Shown: in pieces, positions 12,715 to 19,003 of the stretch
How positions within the stretch are numbered: the first letter of the stretch is position 1
Layout: each line of letters begins with the position of its first letter
Source of the DNA: DASUZD01 sp036377055
GTDB lineage: Bacteria; Actinomycetota; Thermoleophilia; Gaiellales; Gaiellaceae
Direction of reading: 5' to 3'
Length of the DNA: 19,003 nt
NCBI GenBank assembly: GCA_036377055.1
Contig: DASUZD010000058.1
Location: forward strand, 1 to 19,003
Notes under the pieces: model-generated
Database searches by the model: none
What the model was told of the DNA's origin: nothing
Seen by the model: the letters and a program-made list of their open reading frames with translations, nothing else
Made by a program: the position numbers and the translations under genes

Positions 12715-13869
12715 ATGCGCCGCCTGCTCCTGCTCGTCAGCGCGATCATGCTCGTCGACACGACGTTCTTCACGGCGCTGACGCCGCTCTTGCCGCACTA
12801 CGCGGACACGCTCGGGCTGTCGAAGCTGGGGGCCGGCGTCCTCACCGCCTCGTTCGGGGCGGGCACGCTCCTCGGCGCGATTCCGGCCGGGGTGCTCGCC
12901 GCGCGGCTCGGGCCGAAGCCGGTCGTCCTGCTCGGGCTCGGGCTGCTCGCGGCGACGAGCCTCGTCTTCGGCTTCGGCGCGAGCATTTCGATCCTCGACG
13001 GCGCTCGCTTTCTCCAGGGCGCAGGCGGCGCTTGTACCTGGACGGGATCGCTCGCGTGGCTTGCGGCCGCAGCGCCGTCGGAGCGGCGGGGCGAGGTGAT
13101 AGGGACGGCGCTCGGCGCCGGGATCGGCGGGGCGCTGCTCGGGCCTGCGGTCGGCGCCGCCGCGGCGTCGCTCGGGACGCGACCGGTGTTCGGCGGGGTG
13201 GCGGTGGTCGGCGGCGCGATCGCGGCCGCGGTCGTGGCCTTTCCCGCGCCGCGCCCCTCGGTCCCGCAGCGGCTCTCGGCGCTCCGGGGGCGGATCGGCG
13301 ACGCGGAGCTCCTGGGCGGGATGTGGCTCGTAGCGCTCGCAGCGATGCTGTTCGGGTCGGTCTCGGTGCTCGCACCGCTGCGGCTCGACCGGCTCGGCTT
13401 TGGCGCGGCGGCGATCGGCGGCGCGTTCCTGCTCTCGGCCGCGCTCGAGGCGACGGCGAGCCCCGTCCTCGGACGGATCTCGGACCGGCGCGGCACGCTG
13501 CCGCTGACACGCGTCGCGCTCGCCGCGGCGACGGTGGTCAGCCTCGCCCTCCCCTGGCCCGGCAACGCATGGCTGCTCGGCGCGCTCGTCGTGGCGTGCG
13601 GCCTCGCGTACGGCGGCTTCTGGGTCCCGGGGATGGCCATGCTCTCGTTCGGCGCAGAGCGGACCGGGCTCGACCAGAGCTTCGCCTTCGCGCTGATGAA
13701 CCTCGCGTGGGCGACCGGCGAGAGCGCCGGCTCGTTCGCCGGCGGTGCTCTCGGCCAGCACCTGGGCGACGTCGTCCCGTACTGGGGCGGCGCGGCGCTC
13801 TGCCTCGTCACGCTGGCCGCTGCCGGCTTGACGCGCGGCCGCTCGCCTGCCTACTCTGAAGCCCGATGA
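12715..13869 (+). CDS. MFS transporter
   Basis: This 384-residue integral membrane protein has about twelve hydrophobic helices in two halves. The first helix begins at MRRLLLLVSAIMLVDTTFF. After helix 2 comes AGVLAARLGPKPVVLLG, the MFS motif-A region. The fourth/fifth helix has GARFLQGAGGACTWTGSLAW. The second half repeats the pattern with GRISDRRGTLPLTR. Size and motifs place it with DHA1-type drug/sugar-efflux permeases; the substrate is unknown. The ATG lies seven bases after a TAGCAT box, with no Shine-Dalgarno beyond a weak GAGG. Its last 14 codons contain the promoter for the trp operon, and its stop overlaps the trpL start (ATGA). Some read-through transcription into trp is therefore possible. 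Confidence 0.92.
   Translation: MRRLLLLVSAIMLVDTTFFTALTPLLPHYADTLGLSKLGAGVLTASFGAGTLLGAIPAGVLAARLGPKPVVLLGLGLLAATSLVFGFGASISILDGARFLQGAGGACTWTGSLAWLAAAAPSERRGEVIGTALGAGIGGALLGPAVGAAAASLGTRPVFGGVAVVGGAIAAAVVAFPAPRPSVPQRLSALRGRIGDAELLGGMWLVALAAMLFGSVSVLAPLRLDRLGFGAAAIGGAFLLSAALEATASPVLGRISDRRGTLPLTRVALAAATVVSLALPWPGNAWLLGALVVACGLAYGGFWVPGMAMLSFGAERTGLDQSFAFALMNLAWATGESAGSFAGGALGQHLGDVVPYWGGAALCLVTLAAAGLTRGRSPAYSEAR
13828..13857 (+). promoter_or_regulatory. trp operon promoter inside the MFS gene
   Basis: TTGACG (13828-13833) and TACTCT (13852-13857) are 18 bases apart. The -10 box ends eight bases before the trpL ATG at 13866, so transcription would start at or within a base or two of that ATG. 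The whole promoter lies in the 3' coding end of the MFS transporter gene. Confidence 0.65.
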
Positions 13870-13934
13870 CTCCTGCCGCGTACTCCTGGGGCTGGGCCTG
13901 GCGCCACGAGCGGGGCGGGAGCGTCGCCAGCTGA
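13866..13934 (+). CDS. trpL: trp operon leader peptide
   Basis: This 22-codon frame, ATG to TGA, carries three tryptophan codons in alternation: W8, W10 and W12 in SWGWAWRHE. Three Trp in 22 residues, immediately before trpE and followed by an intrinsic terminator, is the signature of a ribosome-mediated attenuator. The ATG overlaps the MFS stop (ATGA). No Shine-Dalgarno precedes it. The promoter spacing suggests the RNA begins at the ATG, as described for Sinorhizobium trpL, so a 70S ribosome would load on a leaderless end. Stalling at the Trp codons (13887-13901) covers one arm of the downstream pairings. The peptide has no other expected function. Confidence 0.88.
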   Translation: MTPAAYSWGWAWRHERGGSVAS

Positions 13935-13983
13935 CCGTAGGCCCGGCGACAGACAGCCCGTTCCGCTCACGAGACCTTCCGCC
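13891..13983 (+). promoter_or_regulatory. trp attenuator: alternative leader RNA pairings
   Basis: Pairings were traced by hand. (1) Early stem: 13891-13899 (GCTGGGCCT, across Trp codons 10-12) pairs with 13939-13947 (AGGCCCGGC), nine pairs with one G-U. (2) Alternative early stem: CTGGCG (13898-13903) pairs with CGCCAG (13925-13930), extended by ACG/CGT. (3) Antiterminator: GGCGGGAG (13914-13921) pairs with CTTCCGCC (13976-13983), eight pairs with one G-U. It uses most of the terminator's 5' arm and its loop. The antiterminator's left half lies inside early stems 1 and 2, so a ribosome stalled on Trp codons would free it. The logic is standard class-I attenuation. Folding energies were not computed. 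Confidence 0.75.
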
Positions 13984-13998
13984 GGAGGGTCTTTTTCT
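13972..13998 (+). terminator. trp attenuator intrinsic terminator
   Basis: The stem AGACCTTCC (13972-13980)/GGAGGGTCT (13984-13992) has nine pairs with one U-G and the three-base loop GCC. It is followed by TTTTT (13992-13996) and then CTTTCT. It is the only textbook intrinsic terminator in the window. It sits between trpL and trpE, so it must be bypassed for the operon to be read. Confidence 0.92.
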
Positions 13999-14010
13999 TT
14001 CTGCGACGAC

Positions 14011-15252
14011 ATGACGACCGCGACCGACATACCGACCGACCTGATCACGCCGCTCGGCGCGTACCTGGCCCTGCGCGACGGCGCCGGCGGGCGGGCGAGC
14101 TTCCTCCTCGAGTCGGTCGAGCGCGGGCGCCTCGGGCGCTACTCGTTCGTCGGCTGCGGCTCGCGGCTCGTCGAGCTCGCGGAGGCGGAGCGGTGCGGCG
14201 AGCCCGTCGTCGGCTACGTCGGCTACGACCACGTCGCGGCACTCGAGCCGACCGTCCCGCTCCCGGACGAGGGACCCGACCTCCCGGAGAGCCGGTTCGT
14301 CGTCGCCGAGACACTCGTCCGCTTCGACCATGCGCTCGGCGTCGCGGACGTGCTCGCGGGTGACGCTGTCGCTACGGCGGAGCTCGTGACCGTCCCGCCG
14401 GGCCGCGTCCGGGGGTCAGGCCCACGGACACGGCCGTCGGAGATACGGCGCTTCGGGTCGGGGATCGCTTACGAGCGGGCCGTCGCGGTCGCGAAGGACT
14501 ACATCCGCGCCGGGGACGCCTTCCAGATCGTGCTCTCGCAGCGGGCGGAACGGCCGACGGCGGCCTCGGCGCTCCAGCTCTATCGCGCGCTCCGGCGCGT
14601 CAACCCCTCGCCGTACCACTTCCTGCTCGAGCTCGACGGCGTCGCGCTCGTCGGCTCGTCGCCGGAAACGCTCGTCAAGGCGGAAGGACGCCACGCGAGC
14701 CTGAACCCGATCGCCGGCACGACCGCTCCCGGTCCCGGCGACGCGGAGCGGCTGCTGGGGTCCGAGAAGGACCGCGCAGAGCACGTGATGCTCGTCGACC
14801 TCGGCCGGAACGACCTCTCGCGCGTCTGCCGGTCGGGCACGGTTCGCGTGCAGCGGTTCCTCGAGCCGGAGCGCTTCTCGCACGTCACGCACCTCGTCTC
14901 CGAAGTCACCGGGGAGCTGTACGAGGGGGTTACGCAGTTCGATCTGCTCCGCGCCTGCTTCCCCGCCGGCACCGTCTCGGGCGCGCCGAAGGTGCGCGCG
15001 ATGCAGATCATCTCGGAGCTCGAGGGCTATCGGCGCGGGCCGTACGCCGGGGCGGTCGGGTACGCGCTTCCCGGCGGTGCGTTCGACACCTGCATCACGA
15101 TCCGGACGATCGTGCTCGCGGACGGCGTTGCCCTGCTTCAGGCCGGCGCGGGCATCGTGGCCGATTCGGACCCGGCCGCCGAGGACGACGAGTGCCTGCG
15201 CAAGCTCGCCGCGCTCGAGCGGGCGATCGACCTAGCGGAGGGGTTGGGATGA
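14011..15252 (+). CDS. trpE: Anthranilate synthase component I (compact)
   Basis: This 413-residue TrpE converts chorismate to anthranilate with ammonia supplied by TrpG. The N-terminal domain keeps the Trp feedback motif LLES (32-35) and GRYSFVG, but jumps quickly to GYVGYD (68-73). Most of the N-terminal domain found in 490-520-residue homologues is missing. The catalytic domain has AGDAFQIVLSQR, the SSPETLVK region, NPIAGT, SHVTHLVSEVTG, CFPAGTVSGAPKVRAM and GYALPGGAFDTCITIRT, all typical. Residues 134-142 (RGSGPRTRP), in the linker, are encoded by copy B of a dispersed repeat. No Shine-Dalgarno is seen between the attenuator terminator and the ATG. It overlaps trpG by four bases (ATGA). 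A pabB/menF-type isochorismate family member is excluded by the operon context. Confidence 0.95.
   Translation: MTTATDIPTDLITPLGAYLALRDGAGGRASFLLESVERGRLGRYSFVGCGSRLVELAEAERCGEPVVGYVGYDHVAALEPTVPLPDEGPDLPESRFVVAETLVRFDHALGVADVLAGDAVATAELVTVPPGRVRGSGPRTRPSEIRRFGSGIAYERAVAVAKDYIRAGDAFQIVLSQRAERPTAASALQLYRALRRVNPSPYHFLLELDGVALVGSSPETLVKAEGRHASLNPIAGTTAPGPGDAERLLGSEKDRAEHVMLVDLGRNDLSRVCRSGTVRVQRFLEPERFSHVTHLVSEVTGELYEGVTQFDLLRACFPAGTVSGAPKVRAMQIISELEGYRRGPYAGAVGYALPGGAFDTCITIRTIVLADGVALLQAGAGIVADSDPAAEDDECLRKLAALERAIDLAEGLG
14412..14435 (+). repeat. Dispersed GC-rich repeat, copy B (inside trpE)
   Basis: This is a 23 of 24 match to 5395-5418, beginning GGGGTCAGGCCC and ending CGGACACGGCC, with A at 14424 in place of C. 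Here it is in frame and encodes trpE residues 134-142, in the variable linker between the N-terminal and chorismate-binding domains, where an insertion would be tolerated. Confidence 0.6.
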
Positions 15253-15785
15253 TCCTCCTCGTCGACAACTACGACTCGTTCACGTACAACCTCGCGCACC
15301 TCTTCGGCGAGCTGGGCGAGGAGGTTCTCGTCAAGCGGAACGACGAGCCGGGCCTCGAGGAGCTGGAGCCCGATCGGCTCGTGATCTCCCCCGGGCCGGG
15401 CCACCCGCCGCCGCGGGTCGTCGAGCTCGTCCGCCGGAGCCGCGTCCCGACGCTCGGCGTCTGCCTCGGTCACCAGGCGATCGTCGAGGCCTTCGGTGGC
15501 GAGATCGGCCCCGCGCGCCGGCTCGTCCACGGGAAGGCGAGCCCCGTCCGCCACGACGGCCGCGGGTTGTTCGCAGGCCTGCCGGAGGAGTTCGAGGCCG
15601 GGCGCTACCACTCGCTCGCGGCCACGTCCGTCCCGGACGAGCTCGAGGTCTCCGCCACCTGCGCCGAGCGCGAGGTGATGGCGGTCCGGCACCGCGAGCG
15701 GCCGATCGACGGCGTCCAGTTCCACCCCGAGTCGGTGCTGACGCCGCTCGGCTCGGCGATCGCGCGTAACTTCCTGGAAGCGTGA
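15249..15785 (+). CDS. trpG: Anthranilate synthase component II, glutamine amidotransferase
   Basis: This 178-residue class-I glutamine amidotransferase releases ammonia from glutamine for TrpE. The start MILLVDNYDSFTYNLAHLF is canonical. The oxyanion/glutamine site is ISPGPGHP (46-53) and the nucleophile is C72 in LGVCLGHQ. The His-Glu pair is H159 and E161 in VQFHPESVL. The stretch between PGPGHP and VCLGHQ is about ten residues shorter than in most TrpG/PabA proteins. The open frame extends upstream into trpE. The ATG at 15249 is chosen because it overlaps the trpE stop (ATGA) and matches the family N-terminus. It overlaps trpD by four bases (GTGA). It might also serve PabB, as dual TrpG/PabA proteins do; not decidable here. 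Confidence 0.95.
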   Translation: MILLVDNYDSFTYNLAHLFGELGEEVLVKRNDEPGLEELEPDRLVISPGPGHPPPRVVELVRRSRVPTLGVCLGHQAIVEAFGGEIGPARRLVHGKASPVRHDGRGLFAGLPEEFEAGRYHSLAATSVPDELEVSATCAEREVMAVRHRERPIDGVQFHPESVLTPLGSAIARNFLEA

Positions 15786-16804
15786 TCCAAGCAGCCCTCA
15801 CGAACCTGCTCGACGGCCGCGACCTGAGCCGCGAGGAGGCGCGCGCCGTGATGGGCGAGGTCATGGCCGGAGAGGCCACGCCCGCGCAGATTGCCGGCTT
15901 CCTCGTCGCGCTTCGCGCCAAGGGCGAGACCGCCGACGAGATCGCCGGGTGCGCCGACGCGATGCGCGAGCACGTGCTGCACGTCCGCCCGGCGCGCGAC
16001 GACCTCGTCGACACGGCCGGTACCGGCGGCGACGGCGCGCGAACCTTCAACATCTCGACCGCGGCCGCGCTCGTCGCCGCGGCCGCCGGCGCGGCGGTCG
16101 CGAAGCACGGGAACCGCGCCGTCTCGTCCGCCTCCGGCTCGGCCGACGTGCTCGAGGCGCTCGGCTTCGAGCTCGAGCTCCCGCCCGACCGAATCGCGCG
16201 CTCGATCGACGAGCTCGGATTCGGCTTTCTCTTCGCGCCAGCGCACCACCCCGCGATGCGCCACGCCGCGCCGGTGCGGCGCGAGCTCGCCACGCGCACA
16301 GTCTTCAACGTGCTCGGCCCGCTGACGAACCCGGCCGGCGCGCGGTCGCAGGTGGTCGGCGTCTACTCGGCCGAGCTCGTGCGCACGATCGCCGAGGTCC
16401 TGGCGAGCCTCGGCGCGCGACGGGCGTTCGTCGTCCACGGCGCGCACGGGATCGACGAGCTCTCGCCCGCGGGGCCGAACCTCGTCTGCGAGGTCGTCGA
16501 CGGGCGCGTCGTCGAGCGGACGATCGACCCGGTCGAGCTGGGCGTGCCGCGCTGCGCGCCGGAGGAGCTCACCGGCGGAAGTCCCGCCGACAACGCGCTC
16601 ACGATCCGCGACGTCTTCGCCGGCGCGAACGGCGGCAGGCGGAGCGCGATCCTGCTGAACGCCGCCGGCGCGATCGCCGCCGGCGGGCTCGCGCGCGACC
16701 TCCGCGAAGGCCTCGGGCTCGCGCGCGAGGCGCTCGACTCGGGCGTGGCGGGCGAGCGGCTGGAGCAGCTCGTCGCGTTCTCGCGCGCGGAGGCGGCGGT
16801 CTAG
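15782..16804 (+). CDS. trpD: Anthranilate phosphoribosyltransferase
   Basis: This 340-residue enzyme joins anthranilate and PRPP, the second step of Trp synthesis. The PRPP and Mg sites are visible: DTAGTGGDG (77-85), NISTA (90-94) and KHGNRAVSSASGSADVLEALG (from 108). FAPAHHPAMRHAAPVRREL and FNVLGPLTNPA are the anthranilate-side and hinge motifs, and a second metal-site region follows with HGIDELS. Length is typical. The GTG start overlaps the trpG stop (GTGA). The TAG stop is followed after one base by the GTG of trpCF. It is a separate gene here, not the TrpG-TrpD fusion of enterobacteria. Confidence 0.96.
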   Translation: MIQAALTNLLDGRDLSREEARAVMGEVMAGEATPAQIAGFLVALRAKGETADEIAGCADAMREHVLHVRPARDDLVDTAGTGGDGARTFNISTAAALVAAAAGAAVAKHGNRAVSSASGSADVLEALGFELELPPDRIARSIDELGFGFLFAPAHHPAMRHAAPVRRELATRTVFNVLGPLTNPAGARSQVVGVYSAELVRTIAEVLASLGARRAFVVHGAHGIDELSPAGPNLVCEVVDGRVVERTIDPVELGVPRCAPEELTGGSPADNALTIRDVFAGANGGRRSAILLNAAGAIAAGGLARDLREGLGLAREALDSGVAGERLEQLVAFSRAEAAV

Positions 16805-16805
16805 C

Positions 16806-17963
16806 GTGGGCCGCTTCCGCGACGCCCTCGCCGGCCCGGGGCTGACGGCGATCGGCGAGATCAAGCGGCGGTCTCCGTCGGCAGGCGATCTACGGCCTGG
16901 TGCCGATCCCGCGTCGCTCGCGCCCCAACTCGCGGCGGCTGGCGCGGCCGCCGTGTCCGTGCTCGTCGACGAGCGATTCGCCGGCTCGCTCGACGACCTG
17001 CGGGCGGCACGGGCGACGACGACGCTTCCCTTGCTCGGGAAGGGCTTTTTTGGGAGCGAGCGTGATGTCGTCGCACTCGCCGAGGCCGGCGCCGACGCCG
17101 TCTTGCTCCTGCTCCGCGACCTCGACGACGACGCGGTGGCGCGGCTCCAAGGGCGGGCACGAGAGCTCGGCCTCGACGCGCTCGTGGAGGCGCACGACGG
17201 CGAGGAGCTCGAGCGCGCGGTTCGGCTCGGAGCGGACCCGATCGGGATCAACGCCCGCGACCTCTCGACGTTCGCGATCGACCGGCGCGCGCAGCTCGAG
17301 CTCGTCGCGAGCGCGCCGCGAGACCGAGTCGTGGTGGCCGAGAGCGGCGTCTGGTCGCGGGCGCAGGGCGCCGCGGCCGAGCTCGCGGGCGCCGACGCGA
17401 TCCTCGTCGGCTCAGCGCTGATGCGCGCGCCCGACCCGGCCGCGAAGCTCGCCGAGCTGATCTCGCGACCGCTGGTCAAGGTCTGCGGCTTGACGCGGGC
17501 GGAGGACGTCGCGGTCGCCGTCGAAGCCGGGGCCGATCTCGTCGGGTTCATCCTCGCGCAGGAGACACCGCGGCGCGCGCCCGGCGTGCTCGACGCTCCG
17601 GACACGGTGCTGCGCGTCGCAGTCTTCGTGGGCGAAACCGAGGAGACCGAGGCGGATCTGGTGCAGCTCTACGCCCGCGAAAACGGGCATCGCGCACGCG
17701 ACGCGGTGCTGCTCCTCCGCGGTCGCGAGGTCGCGCGCGTGGTCGACCTGCCCTGGGAGCAGGGGGATCCGCGTCACCTCGAGCGCGCCGCGGCGACGGG
17801 CGGGCGCGTGATGCTGGCGGGCAAGCTCGGCCCGGACAACGTCGCGGCGGCGATCCGCGCCGTGCATCCGTGGGCGGTCGACGCCAGCTCGAGCCTCGAG
17901 GTCACGCCCGGCGTGAAAGACCACGCGCGCGTGCGCGACTACGTCGCGGCCGCCCGATGCTGA
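16806..17963 (+). CDS. trpCF: Fused indole-3-glycerol phosphate synthase / phosphoribosylanthranilate isomerase
   Basis: This 385-residue protein has two TIM-barrel halves. Residues 1-220 are TrpC with its usual catalytic set: E18 and K20 in IGEIKRRSPSAG, K79 (KGFFG, commonly KDF), E128 in LVEAH, N149 in GINARDLS, E179 in VAESGV and S203 in VGSALM. It starts about 40 residues later than normal TrpC, so the N-terminal helices are absent. Residues 222-385 are TrpF-like, with C227 in VKVCGLT, AGADLVGFIL, D314 and VDASSSLE.TPGVKD (358-372). The usual QLHG is QLYA, no GGTG phosphate loop is seen, and the half is about 30 residues short. The GTG start is one base past trpD; the 3' end overlaps trpB by seven bases. 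The TrpC role is secure. The TrpF role is likely but the domain is divergent. Confidence 0.9.
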   Translation: MGRFRDALAGPGLTAIGEIKRRSPSAGDLRPGADPASLAPQLAAAGAAAVSVLVDERFAGSLDDLRAARATTTLPLLGKGFFGSERDVVALAEAGADAVLLLLRDLDDDAVARLQGRARELGLDALVEAHDGEELERAVRLGADPIGINARDLSTFAIDRRAQLELVASAPRDRVVVAESGVWSRAQGAAAELAGADAILVGSALMRAPDPAAKLAELISRPLVKVCGLTRAEDVAVAVEAGADLVGFILAQETPRRAPGVLDAPDTVLRVAVFVGETEETEADLVQLYARENGHRARDAVLLLRGREVARVVDLPWEQGDPRHLERAAATGGRVMLAGKLGPDNVAAAIRAVHPWAVDASSSLEVTPGVKDHARVRDYVAAARC

Positions 17964-19003
17964 CGTACGGCGCGTACGGAGGCCGGTTCGTCCCGGAGAC
18001 GCTGATCCCAGCGCTCGACGAGCTCGATGCCGGCTGGCGCGAGGCGCAGGCGGACGACGCGTTCGCGCGCGAGCTCGACGAGCTCGCGACGTCGTACGGC
18101 GGCCGGCCGACGCCGCTGACGCTCGCCCAGCGCTTCGCGCCGGGGAGGCGGCTGTACCTGAAGCGCGAGGATCTGCTGCACACGGGCGCGCACAAGCTGA
18201 ACAACGCGCTCGGCCAGGCGGTGCTCGCGCGGCGGCTCGGGAAGACGCGGATCGTCGCGGAGACGGGCGCGGGGCAGCACGGGGTCGCGACGGCGACCGT
18301 CTGCGCCCGCTTCGGCTTCGAGTGCGTCGTCTACATGGGCTCGGAGGACATGCGGCGCCAGCATCCGAACGTCGAGCGGATGGGTCTCCTCGGCGCCGAG
18401 GTCCGGCCGGTGGAGTTCGGGACGCGGACGCTGAAGGAGGCGACGAGCGAGGCGATCCGCGACTGGATCGGGAGCGTCGAGACCACGCACTACCTGATCG
18501 GCTCGTGCGTCGGACCGGCGCCGTACCCGGAGATCGTCCGCGAGCTCCAGGCGGTGATCGGACGAGAGGCGCGGGCGCAGGTTCTCGCCGCCGCGGGGCG
18601 GCTCCCCGAGGTCGTCGTCGCGTGCGTCGGCGGCGGCTCGAACGCGATCGGGATGTTCGCGGGATTTCTCGACGATGCGGAGGTGCAGCTGGTGGGCGTG
18701 GAGGCCGCTGGCGCGGCGTCGCTCGGGGTCGGGCGCGCGGGCGTGCTGCACGGGTCGCGGTCGTCGGTGCTGTCGGACGAGGACGGCCAGGTGCTGGACG
18801 CGCACTCGATCTCTGCCGGCCTCGACTACCCCGGTGTCGGCCCGGAGCACGCCTTCCTGCGCGACTCCGGCCGCGCCGAGTACGTGACTGCGAGCGACGA
18901 AGAGGCGGTAGCGGCCTTCCGACGCTTGTCGGCGACCGAGGGGATCGTCCCCGCGCTCGAGCCCGCGCACGCGCTCGCGCGCGCCCGCGAGGTCGACGAG
19001 GAG
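17957..19003 (+). CDS. trpB: Tryptophan synthase beta chain (3' end beyond window)
   Basis: 349 codons are present, with no stop before the window ends. TrpB makes L-Trp from indole and serine on PLP. The PLP lysine is K80 in LLHTGAHKLNNALGQ, the catalytic Glu is E102 in AETGAGQHGVA, and the PLP-phosphate loop is GGGSNAIG (225-232). The start YGAYGGRFVPETL is typical of TrpB1, the alpha-partnered type. SISAGLDYPGVGPEH near the end is also canonical. The ATG overlaps the trpCF stop (ATGCTGA). About 40-50 residues should remain outside. trpA is expected next, because TrpB1 normally needs TrpA, but it is not in the window. Confidence 0.96.
   Translation, partial: MLTYGAYGGRFVPETLIPALDELDAGWREAQADDAFARELDELATSYGGRPTPLTLAQRFAPGRRLYLKREDLLHTGAHKLNNALGQAVLARRLGKTRIVAETGAGQHGVATATVCARFGFECVVYMGSEDMRRQHPNVERMGLLGAEVRPVEFGTRTLKEATSEAIRDWIGSVETTHYLIGSCVGPAPYPEIVRELQAVIGREARAQVLAAAGRLPEVVVACVGGGSNAIGMFAGFLDDAEVQLVGVEAAGAASLGVGRAGVLHGSRSSVLSDEDGQVLDAHSISAGLDYPGVGPEHAFLRDSGRAEYVTASDEEAVAAFRRLSATEGIVPALEPAHALARAREVDEE

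Noticed and set aside
12688..14331. Long minus-strand open frame continuing upstream of the M42 gene across the MFS and trp leader region (897 codons in total)
   Set aside because: The translation is Arg/Glu/Pro-rich filler with no domain, typical of an antisense frame in high-GC DNA. The plus strand has clear MFS helices and the trp leader, and only the last 349 codons are M42.
15605..17605. Long minus-strand open frame (over 600 codons) opposite trpG-trpD-trpCF
   Set aside because: It is Ser/Arg/Ala-rich with no motif and is fully antisense to three recognisable enzymes.
1..19003. tRNA, rRNA, CRISPR array, insertion sequence, attachment site or anti-phage system
   Set aside because: Both strands were read for tRNA-like cloverleafs, regularly spaced repeats, transposase/integrase motifs and nuclease/defence domains. 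None was seen.

Overview
The window is about 70% GC by eye, with GTG and TTG start codons, heavy use of Arg, Ala and Glu, and very short intergenic gaps. Gene content and protein style suggest a high-GC monoderm actinobacterium, plausibly of the Thermoleophilia (Solirubrobacterales/Gaiellales) type. That placement is an inference from style, not from a marker gene. The DNA looks like ordinary chromosome: there is no integrase, transposase, phage gene, rRNA, tRNA or CRISPR array. The exceptions are a short dispersed GC-rich repeat, present twice, and a few hairpins.

Layout. (1) 1-544: the first 30 codons of a PduO-type cobalamin adenosyltransferase, leaving the window on the minus strand, diverge from a GNAT acetyltransferase. 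(2) 548-1708, minus: an acyl-CoA dehydrogenase. (3) 1744-5371, plus: a complete sulfate ABC importer operon (binding protein, CysT, CysW, CysA) with a good promoter and a candidate operator at the start site. A convergent, cysteine-free Rrf2-family regulator (5512-5973) is the obvious candidate controller. (4) 6001-7961, minus: a REC-HD-GYP response regulator downstream of a 3-hydroxybutyryl-CoA dehydrogenase. (5) 8017-10477, plus: a small ferredoxin-fold protein, a Gly-rich membrane protein with two Tim44-like domains that appears split by a frameshift, and a secreted conserved protein. (6) 10481-12687, minus: an M42 aminopeptidase and a thiolase with overlapping ends. (7) 12715-13869, plus: an MFS transporter. 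(8) 13828-19003, plus: a trp operon, trpL-trpE-trpG-trpD-trpCF-trpB, running off the right edge.

The most informative part is the trp leader (13828-14010), which previous annotation would probably leave blank. It has a promoter inside the 3' end of the MFS gene and a 22-codon leader peptide with Trp at positions 8, 10 and 12. It also has a strong intrinsic terminator (13972-13998) and a traceable antiterminator pairing. The transcript appears to start at or next to the leader ATG, so the attenuator would be read by a ribosome loaded on a leaderless mRNA. The same signature, a TANNNT box 6-10 bases before the start codon, precedes at least six other genes here. In two divergent gaps (93-112 and 12688-12714) the two -10 boxes face each other or overlap, giving compact bidirectional promoters.

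Functionally the window holds amino-acid and sulfur supply (Trp synthesis, sulfate import for cysteine) and acyl-CoA catabolism (dehydrogenase, hydroxyacyl-CoA dehydrogenase and thiolase, in separate transcription units). The Trp enzymes are unusually compact. TrpE is 413 residues, TrpCF lacks the usual N-terminal stretch of TrpC, and its TrpF half has lost common motifs.
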